Position numbers and translations under genes: made by a program. A stretch of 64,000 bases of DNA, from positions 1 to 64,000 of the forward strand of contig JBMYWH010000008.1 of NCBI GenBank assembly GCA_049607205.1. Direction: 5' to 3'. This DNA comes from JBELHR01 sp049607205. Its GTDB lineage: Bacteria; Bacteroidota; Bacteroidia; Flavobacteriales; Flavobacteriaceae. A model generated the notes under the pieces. The model did no database searches and was not told the DNA's origin. It saw only the letters and a program-made list of their open reading frames with translations. Below, piece by piece: positions 7,408-16,500 of this stretch (position 1 is its first letter; each line of letters begins with the position of its first letter).

Positions 7408-9813
7408 TTATTTTTTGAAGCGGTTATAGTCGATAAAATAAATTACTCTTAGTGAGAACATGTGATTCATTCCTTCTTTCAAGAGGTTATCAATGTTATC
7501 CATAAAGGGTAAATCGGAAAGTTGATCCTCCTTTGAAATTGAATTTCTATACAAAGCGACAATATTTGATCCAGGAGCGAATTGCCAATTATAACTCAAG
7601 TCCATATTCCACACGTTGAAATTATAATTCTCATTTTCAGTATAGTCCAAGGGACTTAAATATCCGTCATCTTCTAATTGATAAAACTGGTTTCCATAGG
7701 AGATTGGTGCCCAATAGTGTCTAAAAGCCAAACTCAAATTAGCCAGCGCATTGAAGTTATATATGGCGGTTAAGGCATTGGTAATGTCTTTAAAATTACG
7801 ATCTCCAAATATGATTTGATCATTGTCAGTTGTGGTGACATAACCCTTCATATTATTCATCACAAAATATTCCCAGTTATAAGTGACAAGAAATTTATTC
7901 GATAGTTTAAATCTGGGCCCAACAACAATTCCATATTCGTCTCGATCCTCCTTCATTCGGTCGGTATAGCCCAGTCTGAGGTCTAAAGCAAATAGTTTGT
8001 TGTAATCTGATGAAATCCAGGCTCTAGTTTCTATGTCCGGATTTTGGATTACAAATCTGCCATCAGTTCTTGGCTCGTTATAGTCGTATTGATTTCCAAT
8101 TTGAAACTCGAAACTTCCTCCAAAAGAAAAATTCTTTTTATTGGTAGCCATAATTTCCGCTTCAAAGTTGTTACCCGTATAGGTTGAAGGTTTGAATAAG
8201 TGATCTATTCGTGAAGAAAAACTCGTTTGAAATTGATTCAATTTTTCTGTAGGTTCGAATATTCTATAACTTATTTCTCCCCATACATTGTTGTAATTTA
8301 CCCTTCTTTGGAATCCTAAGTCAACAATATCATAGTCCCTGTCGGCCCAAAAATTCCCAACTTTAAATTGAAACTTACCACTGATGTTTTCTATGGAAGT
8401 ATATCCTGAGAATCCATTTTTCATTGCTCCAGAGTCATTGACAAAACTCCCTTTTACATTTCCTTCAATTTTGTAAGTATTAGCTTTGTTCGCCAAATCA
8501 AATAAAAGGGCGGTGGTATTTGCATCTCTGAAATCACCTTGGCGCAATACATTGGTATTAATCAAGCCTATTGATGAATTTCCGCCGAACTGCTTATCGA
8601 TAACCATTACATTATAGTTGGTAAAGGGTTCGGTCAATTCTTCTCTTGTACTTCCGTCTTCTGTGTTTTCAATAGTAGCATAAGTCTTTTCGGTAATCGC
8701 ATTAAAAATACCTAGTCCTAATCCGTTTTTATCTCGTCCAGATAGTTTTAGAGCATTCAGCATTTTTACTGAATTAGGATTAGAAACAATTTCTTCGTTG
8801 GGACCTAAATTATCTTCAACATCCCAGTATCCTATAGGTCTATTTCCAATGCGTCGAGAGTAGAACAAATTCGCTTGATTGAATAAATCTGTTCCTTCTG
8901 TGAAAAAAGCTCTTTGCTCTTCATAACGTTGTTCAAATGGACCAAGGTTTAATACCACATTATCAAACTTGGTCTGCCCGAAGTCTGGTATCAAGGTTAC
9001 ATCCAAGGTAAATGCTTCGGACACTCCATATTTCACATCTAGTCCTAAGCTGGCAGAAAAATCATTTTCTCCTTCACTTGTACTAGCGTTATAAATGGAT
9101 CCATAGGGATAGAAGCTCAGTCGAATCGGGGGTTTCAAATTTTCAATACCCGTTAAAAGACCTGCGTATTGGGATCCATAACCTTTTGTTTTATCTATAA
9201 AATTCCAAGTATAAGTTGCCCTGGTATCTTGCATGGATCTAAAAAAGTTAATTCCCCAAGTTTGAACTGCTTGATTAGAAAATCTTAGCATGGCGTAAGG
9301 AATTCTGATTTCAACTACCCAACCATCTTCTTTGAAACTAACTTGTGAGTCCCAAACTGCATTCCAATTGGAATCATCATTTCCTAAACTCATTTTCATA
9401 TCCGCTTGAGTCCCACTTGCCATGACTACGAACCCCGATTCATTCTGTCCATCATTATTGGGGTTTAGAGCTACTCCAAAAAAGTCAGATTGCCCGAATT
9501 CGTCCCTTTGCGTAAATTGCCTCGCCACAGAAGAAGGGTCATCATCATATAAATATGCACCTATATAAATAGCTTCATCATCATATAGTATTTTTACTAC
9601 AGTTTTTTGATTTTCGGGTTCTAAATCTCCCGTTCCAGGCTCAAGCATCAAGAAATCTTTTGCCTTTTCGGCGCTTAACCATTCGGGTTCATCTAAATTT
9701 CCATCAATTTTAATAGAAGTACTTATTCGTTTAGCCTTCATGGTCTTTTTGGTTTGACCTTGTAAAGGAAGACTAATTATACTAAGGATAATTAGAGCTA
9801 TAAAAGCGCGCAT
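7408..9813 (-). CDS. DUF5916-type outer-membrane protein with CBM9-like domain
   Basis: An 801-residue secreted protein. The ATG at 9813 is chosen because MRAFIALIILSIISLPLQGQ is a clean signal peptide; the 25 residues upstream in frame do not look exported. A CBM9-like beta-sandwich follows ('IDGNLDEPEWLSAEKAKDF', to about residue 220). The remainder is rich in alternating aromatic and polar beta strands of a predicted outer-membrane barrel and ends 'MFSLRVIYFIDYNRFKK'. This layout is the DUF5916 family, common in Bacteroidota; its function is unproven, with a surface or carbohydrate-linked role proposed. It is a single gene, divergent from sucC. Confidence 0.82.
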   Translation of the reverse strand: MRAFIALIILSIISLPLQGQTKKTMKAKRISTSIKIDGNLDEPEWLSAEKAKDFLMLEPGTGDLEPENQKTVVKILYDDEAIYIGAYLYDDDPSSVARQFTQRDEFGQSDFFGVALNPNNDGQNESGFVVMASGTQADMKMSLGNDDSNWNAVWDSQVSFKEDGWVVEIRIPYAMLRFSNQAVQTWGINFFRSMQDTRATYTWNFIDKTKGYGSQYAGLLTGIENLKPPIRLSFYPYGSIYNASTSEGENDFSASLGLDVKYGVSEAFTLDVTLIPDFGQTKFDNVVLNLGPFEQRYEEQRAFFTEGTDLFNQANLFYSRRIGNRPIGYWDVEDNLGPNEEIVSNPNSVKMLNALKLSGRDKNGLGLGIFNAITEKTYATIENTEDGSTREELTEPFTNYNVMVIDKQFGGNSSIGLINTNVLRQGDFRDANTTALLFDLANKANTYKIEGNVKGSFVNDSGAMKNGFSGYTSIENISGKFQFKVGNFWADRDYDIVDLGFQRRVNYNNVWGEISYRIFEPTEKLNQFQTSFSSRIDHLFKPSTYTGNNFEAEIMATNKKNFSFGGSFEFQIGNQYDYNEPRTDGRFVIQNPDIETRAWISSDYNKLFALDLRLGYTDRMKEDRDEYGIVVGPRFKLSNKFLVTYNWEYFVMNNMKGYVTTTDNDQIIFGDRNFKDITNALTAIYNFNALANLSLAFRHYWAPISYGNQFYQLEDDGYLSPLDYTENENYNFNVWNMDLSYNWQFAPGSNIVALYRNSISKEDQLSDLPFMDNIDNLLKEGMNHMFSLRVIYFIDYNRFKK

Positions 9814-9957
9814 TGTTTGTGTTTGGTTGATTGATGCCACGAATTTATTAAAGGTATCCAAAAGAGGTCTTAAAAAAAAGTTAAACATTTTAAGATATTT
9901 TTATGAAAAAAAATAAATCTTTTGTCTTCAAGGACTATTTTAATTCAAATGGATTGC

Positions 9958-9965
9958 TATTTTTG
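9958..9965 (+). promoter_or_regulatory. -7 promoter element for sucC
   Basis: TATTTTTG matches the TAnnTTTG consensus and lies 23 nt before the sucC ATG. No -33 TTG at the usual spacing was found. Confidence 0.5.
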
Positions 9966-9988
9966 TCCATATTTATAAAGGTGACCAA

Positions 9989-11182
9989 ATGAATTTACAC
10001 GAATATCAAGGAAAAGAAATCCTTAGCAGTTTTGGAGTTAGAGTTCAAAGAGGAATTGTTGCTCACAATCACAAAGAAGCTGTTGATGCAGCAAAACAAT
10101 TAACTGCCGAAACCGGAACGGGATGGCACGTAATTAAAGCTCAAGTTCACGCCGGTGGCCGTGGAAAAGGAGGAGGAGTTAAGTTGGCAAAAAACCTTCA
10201 AGAGGTTGAGTCTATCTCTGAAGACATTATTGGAATGATGCTCGTTACCCCTCAGACTTCGGCTGAAGGTAAGAAAGTACACCAAGTTTTAGTTTGTGAG
10301 GATGTATACTATCCTGGTGAATCTGAAACATCAGAATTCTATATGTCAGTACTTCTAAACCGTGCTACAGGACGTAATATGATTATGTATTCTACTGAAG
10401 GTGGAATGGATATTGAAACTGTGGCGGAAGAAACGCCTCACTTGATCTTTACAGAAGAAGTGGACCCAGCTCAAGGTTTATTGCCTTTCCAAGCAAGAAA
10501 GATTGCTTTTAACCTTGGACTTTCAGGCCTAGCTATGAAGGAAATGGTGAAATTTGTAATGTCTTTATACAAGGCTTATACAAATTCAGATGCTTCTCTT
10601 TTTGAAATTAACCCTGTACTTAAAACTTCAGATGATAAGATCATGGCTGTTGATGCAAAGGTTACTTTGGACGAAAATGCTTTATACCGTCATAAGGATT
10701 ATGCAGAAATGCGTGATTTAAGAGAGGAGAACGAGATTGAAGTAGAAGCTAAAGCTGCTGGACTTAACTACGTTGACTTAGATGGAAACGTTGGATGTAT
10801 GGTAAACGGAGCAGGTCTTGCCATGGGAACTATGGATTTGATCAAGCAAGCAGGAGGAGATCCGGCTAACTTCTTAGATGTAGGAGGTACTGCTGACGCA
10901 AAGAGAGTAGAAACAGCTTTTAGAATTATCTTAAAAGACCCTAACGTAAAAGCTATTCTAGTGAATATCTTTGGTGGAATTGTAAGATGTGATCGCGTTG
11001 CTCAAGGTGTAGTTGATGCTTATAAGAATATGGGAGACGCTATAAATGTACCTATCATCTTAAGGCTTCAAGGAACAAATGCTAAAGAAGCAAAAGAATT
11101 GATCGATCAAAGTGGAATGGATATCATTTCTGCTACTGAATTTCAAGAAGCTGCGGATAAAGTTGCTGAAGTATTGAAATAG
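9989..11182 (+). CDS. sucC: Succinyl-CoA ligase beta subunit
   Basis: ADP/GDP-forming succinate-CoA ligase beta subunit, 397 residues (E. coli 388). It interconverts succinyl-CoA and succinate with substrate-level phosphorylation in the TCA cycle. The start 'MNLHEYQGKEILSSFGV' is the family signature. The ATP-grasp domain spans about 1-240, with 'KAQVHAGGRGKGGGVKL' for nucleotide and 'LFEINPV' for metal binding. The CoA-ligase half carries 'GCMVNGAGLAMGTMD' and 'NIFGGIVRCDRVAQGV'. The alpha subunit gene sucD is not adjacent, unlike in E. coli, but this separation is common in Bacteroidota. A strong terminator follows. Confidence 0.97.
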   Translation: MNLHEYQGKEILSSFGVRVQRGIVAHNHKEAVDAAKQLTAETGTGWHVIKAQVHAGGRGKGGGVKLAKNLQEVESISEDIIGMMLVTPQTSAEGKKVHQVLVCEDVYYPGESETSEFYMSVLLNRATGRNMIMYSTEGGMDIETVAEETPHLIFTEEVDPAQGLLPFQARKIAFNLGLSGLAMKEMVKFVMSLYKAYTNSDASLFEINPVLKTSDDKIMAVDAKVTLDENALYRHKDYAEMRDLREENEIEVEAKAAGLNYVDLDGNVGCMVNGAGLAMGTMDLIKQAGGDPANFLDVGGTADAKRVETAFRIILKDPNVKAILVNIFGGIVRCDRVAQGVVDAYKNMGDAINVPIILRLQGTNAKEAKELIDQSGMDIISATEFQEAADKVAEVLK

Positions 11183-11204
11183 ATTCTTTAGAGTATATAA
11201 ACTA

Positions 11205-11236
11205 AAAAAGTCTTCCATTTGGAAGACTTTTTTTTT
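11205..11236 (+). terminator. Rho-independent terminator of sucC
   Basis: The stem AAAGTCTTCC / GGAAGACTTT has a 4-nt loop (ATTT) and a following T-run. It begins 22 nt after the sucC stop codon. Confidence 0.9.
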
Positions 11237-11273
11237 GATTGTTGATAATATAATCGGTGGTTATTTTCTAAAA

Positions 11274-11308
11274 GAAAAAAGAGTCAGGGAGGACCTCGAC
11301 TCTTTTTC
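11274..11308. repeat. Imperfect inverted repeat, terminator-like hairpin
   Basis: GAAAAAAGAGTC pairs with GACTCTTTTTC across a short purine-rich loop (AGGGAGGACCTC). The flanking A and T tracts resemble a bidirectional terminator and may serve the convergent uvrB transcript from the other side. Confidence 0.5.
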
Positions 11309-11511
11309 AAATAAGGAATTGACACTTATTTTATTAGATGAGACATTACACTTACTTTCCGCCAAGAAACTCTCAATTCAAGTCTTTTTATGTAAACATC
11401 CGTTATTAGGGGGTAACGAGGGGTAAACATTTACATCATCTAATACTTCAAATATATAGGGATTCAATGACGCCTACAATACCTATTAAATTGAAATAAA
11501 AATATACCTAC

Positions 11512-13497
11512 TTATAGGGATGTTTTTAATGCTTTGATCTGATCCCTGAAGTTCGCGGCTTCTAAGAAATCCAAATCCTTGGCTGCTTGTTCCATTTTTT
11601 TGGTTAGCTCTCGGATTAAACCTTCTTTTTCTTTTTTAGAATAGGCATCAGGATGCTCGGCAACTTTATTGATTTTATCTCTAATTTGAGCCGTCTTCTG
11701 ACTTGAATCTAAAAGGGAACTTTCAATCTTTTTTCGAATTTGTTTGGGTTGAAGATTATGGGCCGTGTTATAGGCTATTTGACGTTCTCTTCTTGAAGAA
11801 GTTTCATCCATTGTTTTCTGCATACTTGCCGTTACTTTATCCGCATACATAATAGCCATACCATTGACATTACGAGCAGCCCTACCAATAGTTTGCGTTA
11901 AGGATCTATGTGAACGCAAAAAACCTTCTTTATCAGCATCGATTATGGCGACTAAAGAAACTTCAGGTAGATCCAGTCCCTCACGTAAGAGGTTAACACC
12001 AATTAATACATCAAAGAGTCCTTTCCTTAAGTCTTGCATAATTTCTACGCGCTCTAGGGTATCTACATCAGAATGTATATAACGACATCGGATCTGAATT
12101 CTAGTTAAGTATTTAGAGAGTTCTTCTGCCATTCTTTTGGTCAAAGTGGTTACGAGAACTCGTTCATCTATCACTGTTCTCTTTTGAATTTCTTCAATAA
12201 GATCATCAATTTGATTTTCTGAAGGTCTTACCTCTATGATTGGATCTAAGAGTCCTGTAGGACGTATTATTTGCTCTACAACAACTCCTTCAGATTTTTC
12301 TAATTCATAATCCGCGGGGGTAGCACTAACGTAAACTACTTGATTCTGTAAAGCTTCAAATTCATCAAATTTTAAGGGGCGATTGTCCATAGCTGAAGGG
12401 AGTCTGAATCCATACTCAACCAGGTTTTCCTTTCTAGAACGGTCACCTCCATACATGGCGTGAGTTTGAGGTATAGTTACGTGAGATTCATCGACAACCA
12501 TTAAATAATCATCCGGAAAATAGTCTAATAAACAGAAAGGTCTAGTTCCGGCATTTCGACCGTCGAGATAGCGTGAATAATTCTCAATCCCACTACAGTA
12601 CCCTAGTTCACGAATCATTTCCAAATCAAATTCTGTGCGTTCAAGAATTCGTTTGGCCTCTAGAGGTTTGCCTATTTCGTTGAAATAATCTACTTGTTTG
12701 ACCAGATCATCTTGAATTTGATGAATTGCATTTTGTAAGACGTCTGGAGAAGTAACAAATAAATTTGCGGGATAGATATTGAGTTGTTCGAACTCCTCGA
12801 TAATATCATTGGTTGTGGGATCAAAACTTTCGATTTCTTCTATTTCGTCACCGAAGTAATGCACTCTGTATGCAACTTCACCATAAGAAGGGTATATGGT
12901 TATAGTATCTCCTTTTACCATAAAACTTCCACTTTTAGCCTCCACTTCGGTTCTAGAATATAAGCTGGTAACTAGGGATTTTAAAAAGGCAGTCCGAGGT
13001 AAAATTTGTTCCTTTTCAATGAAAATTACATTCTTCTTAAATTCATTAGGGTTTCCTATACCGTATAAACATGATACTGAAGCAACTACAATTACATCTC
13101 TTCTCCCTGAAAGTAGGGCAGAACTGGTACTGATCCTCATCTTTTCAATCTCTTCATTGATGGAAAGATCCTTTTCAATATAAGTTCCTGTTACAGGAAT
13201 GAAAGCTTCAGGTTGGTAATAGTCATAATAGGAAACAAAATATTCTACAGCATTTTCAGGAAAGAACTGTTTAAATTCAGAATATAATTGAGCTGCAAGC
13301 GTTTTATTATGAGCTAAGATCAAGGTAGGTTTAGAGACCTCCTTGATGACGTTAGCAACTGTAAAAGTTTTACCCGACCCTGTAACTCCTACAAGGGTTT
13401 GATAAGGGTTGTTTTCATTAATCCCATCAACTAATTCCTTTATCGCTTGAGGTTGATCACCTGTGGGCTTAAATTCTGACTTAAGTTTAAAATCCAT
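11512..13497 (-). CDS. uvrB: Excinuclease ABC subunit B
   Basis: UvrB, 661 residues, the damage-verifying helicase of nucleotide excision repair; it works with UvrA and UvrC. The N-terminus 'MDFKLKSEFKPTGDQPQAI' is diagnostic. It has Walker A 'GVTGSGKTF' near residue 39, the damage-probing beta-hairpin 'YFVSYYDYYQPEAF' near 90, Walker B/DEAD-like 'VVDESHV' near 337, helicase motif VI 'QTIGRAARN' near 541 and a C-terminal UVR domain (ELTKKMEQAAKDLDFLEAA) that binds UvrC. Length is normal for the family. A -7 box sits only 4 nt upstream of the ATG, suggesting a leaderless or near-leaderless mRNA. Confidence 0.98.
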   Translation of the reverse strand: MDFKLKSEFKPTGDQPQAIKELVDGINENNPYQTLVGVTGSGKTFTVANVIKEVSKPTLILAHNKTLAAQLYSEFKQFFPENAVEYFVSYYDYYQPEAFIPVTGTYIEKDLSINEEIEKMRISTSSALLSGRRDVIVVASVSCLYGIGNPNEFKKNVIFIEKEQILPRTAFLKSLVTSLYSRTEVEAKSGSFMVKGDTITIYPSYGEVAYRVHYFGDEIEEIESFDPTTNDIIEEFEQLNIYPANLFVTSPDVLQNAIHQIQDDLVKQVDYFNEIGKPLEAKRILERTEFDLEMIRELGYCSGIENYSRYLDGRNAGTRPFCLLDYFPDDYLMVVDESHVTIPQTHAMYGGDRSRKENLVEYGFRLPSAMDNRPLKFDEFEALQNQVVYVSATPADYELEKSEGVVVEQIIRPTGLLDPIIEVRPSENQIDDLIEEIQKRTVIDERVLVTTLTKRMAEELSKYLTRIQIRCRYIHSDVDTLERVEIMQDLRKGLFDVLIGVNLLREGLDLPEVSLVAIIDADKEGFLRSHRSLTQTIGRAARNVNGMAIMYADKVTASMQKTMDETSSRRERQIAYNTAHNLQPKQIRKKIESSLLDSSQKTAQIRDKINKVAEHPDAYSKKEKEGLIRELTKKMEQAAKDLDFLEAANFRDQIKALKTSL

Positions 13498-13501
13498 ACG
13501 A

Positions 13502-13509
13502 CAAAAGTA
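13502..13509 (-). promoter_or_regulatory. -7 element directly at the uvrB start
   Basis: On the minus strand the sequence is TACTTTTG, then TCGT, then the ATG. The expected transcription start falls on or next to the start codon. Confidence 0.5.
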
Positions 13510-13523
13510 CGGAATTTTAAACT

Positions 13524-16500
13524 CTATTTTACCAAACTGAAATGCCCTTGATACTCTCTTAGTAAACCATTTTGATCAACTAATTTTGCGTGATACCAAT
13601 AGTCGGTTGGGAGAAGTTTTTGGCCTTTAAAGGTCCCATCCCATCCTTCACCATAAATATCAATACTGGTAATATATTTCCCGTAACGATCGAATATATC
13701 AATCATTCCGCTCTTAAATTCATTGATAAACCCTATATCTTCAATTCCTTGAACATTCCATCTCTTGTTGATATAATCTTCTGGAGTAAAGTAAGCTGGA
13801 AAATCAAGAATAGTAACTTGAACTTCTACGATTTCACACCCTAGTTCATCCTTGATATAAATAATATGAGTACCTATACTTAACTGATCAAAATACCCGG
13901 TGTCATTATATGGTCCATTTACATCATCAATCGCAAATAAATAGTTCCCAGTACCAATTCGGTCCTTTCTTATTTGAACACTGTTATTTCCATAGTCATC
14001 ATTAATGATTACATCAGTAGCATCTACTTTTGCGATTTCAGAAATATGAGCCTCATAATGATTTTCAGTAGTACAACCAGTTTCTGGGTTAGTTCCAAGG
14101 ACTATATAAGTTCCTGCTTTTTTCAAAACAACATGTGTTCCACGTGCATCTTGAGGACTTAATGTTTGACCGTCAGGGTCAATCCATGTATACTCATAAG
14201 TATTAAGGTCTTCTTGCTCGATAAATACATCTATTTCAGGATCATTATCACAGAAAACAATCGGAGATATGATGTCAAATTCAGGCATTGGGTTGGTTCT
14301 TATTCTGAAAGAAGCATAATCAATACTCCCACATCCGGAATAAGTGTTTACTACTCTTATGAATAGTTCCATGTCAGCATTGCTAACTTGATCTGTTCTT
14401 AATTGATCGATTGCATTAACATCATTTTCCGCATCATAAAGAGAAGCGTAGAAGTATACATCAAATAACTCCGGTTCTGGTTGATTTGAAAGCACCTCGT
14501 TTCTCAACTGATCCAAGTCAACTAAAGAGCCATCATCACAGACTTCTAAGTCAAGAGGAGTCATGTATTCTGGTAATGGAGCTACTTCGAGAACTAATTC
14601 ACTAAATTTATAACAACCATTGCGACTGATACGCGCCCAGACAGATCTAGATGTAACCTCATAATTGGTCAATAGACTCGATGGAATTCTGTCCGTTTCT
14701 GACATGATGTCTCTAGCTCCTGCTTCGGTGCTGTAGTAGCTTATGTGTGGATGTAAGTCTTCATTTTCAGTGATATTGTATTTTAAGTCCAATAAATTAA
14801 ATATAAAAGTATCAGTTTTATCATAATCACATCCAATTATTGTTTCAGGATTGGTGTTTACTCCTGGTAGGGTATGTACAATGAACTCAAATGAAATACT
14901 GGTATCTGCACAAGTCGGATTAAGAGTGTTTACAACGCGCGTATATATCGTCTGATTATGAGGACTCTGTTCATTATTGAATGCGTTTTTATCCAAAGCG
15001 TTTATTCCCAAATCAGCATCTTCTTGACTCGCATAATAAGTCACTTCAAAATTCGTAGAATTGACTTGATTTATCAACAGCTCGCTGTCTAAAGTACTTA
15101 AATCAAAGTTATAGAAAACACCATTTTCATCATTTCCATCCACCGCCGCATCATCACAAACTTCTACGGCAGGTATAGGACTAGGAGAAGCTGCATCAAA
15201 CAATTGAGTTGTGAATTTTCTTATTACGAAACAACCTGTCCTTAGATCTGTAACGGTGGTATAAACCGTATCAATAGCTCTAGTTATTTGGTATGGACTC
15301 GCCACCCTGTCTTGATAGTCTTTTTCTTGAGCTCCTCTTGAAGTAGCGTAAAACTCAAGTTCGTAATTATCTTTCTCTCCTAGCAGACTCAATAGCTCAT
15401 CCTGTACATGTGAATTCAGATCAGTGATCAAAAATACATTGTCATTGATGATATTTGTAGGGGTTGTGATATCACATAACTCTATTGGACTTAGGTCCAT
15501 CGGAACTACTGGTAGAGGGTCAACATGTAGCGTAAGTTCCGCAATGCTAGTACATCCACTGTTTTGATCTGCGATTCTTACAAATACGATCTGATCCTGA
15601 ACTGTATTGTTATAGTTGTTTAATATACTTGGCTCTATAGCAAGATCATTTAATTGAGCAAGAGTAAAAGTGTGATGGAAACTAATGTCAAAATTAGCAG
15701 GATCTTCACCCAATAATATATCATCTAAGGCACTTTCTAAATCGAAAACGGCTGTGTTTTGATTTACTGAATTTATATCATCTAAGAAACATGTATTCAA
15801 CTGTACATTTTGAATCTCAGGGGCCTGTTGTACCTCTAAAGTTAAATAACTTGCGACAAAAACGGAACAATGTGGTGCGAGAAGGTTTACCGCTCGTGTA
15901 TAAATTAGTTGTTGATTCGGACTGTCTGTGTTTCGGAAATTTGAATAATCGGCTTCTGCGATTGGATTTACGTTGTTGTTTGCATCATCAACTGTACGAT
16001 AATGAGTAATTTGAATTTGCTGATCCGAAGGGTACAAGTTTTTAACAGCAGTATCATAAGGTCTGATATCAAAACTACTTATTCCGTTTGAAGAGTCTCC
16101 ATCTACTTGATCATCACACTGATATAAAGTTTGAGCAATCCTGGAGTCAAATTTATAAATAGCTACTTTTAAGTTCACTTTACTAATAGCTGCACAATCT
16201 GAAGCTCCCGGAATTTCATGTCTTACATAGATCGTAGTGTAATTAGAATTACTAAAATTCTCAGGAGAAATAATTTGATTTTGATCAGAAGAAGCGTCTT
16301 CCTCATTTAAATAGAATTTCAATCTCACATTTGGTGTAGCAGAAATTGCTGATTGAACCTGGGTTAAATCAAAATTAGTAATCCCATCTAAATCATCGTC
16401 ACATAGGATATAGTCATAATTTTCAATTAAAACTTCGGGTTGAGGATCTATAACTAAGTTTACGTTTACCTCCTCAGCACAGTCTGGATTGGTTGTATTG

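Larger units (their letters stand above)
11183..11511. other. 329-bp intergenic region without a supported gene
   Basis: It holds the sucC terminator (11205-11236) and a second hairpin (11274-11308). A 63-codon plus-strand ORF at 11235-11426 begins inside the terminator's T-run, has no family features and runs through the second hairpin, so I do not call it a gene. The remaining AT-rich DNA up to the uvrB stop shows no tRNA or repeat. Confidence 0.6.

Noticed and set aside
11235..11426. 63-residue plus-strand ORF after sucC
   Set aside because: It starts inside the terminator T-run, crosses a hairpin, has no recognisable domain, and nothing suggests a ribosome-binding site or promoter.
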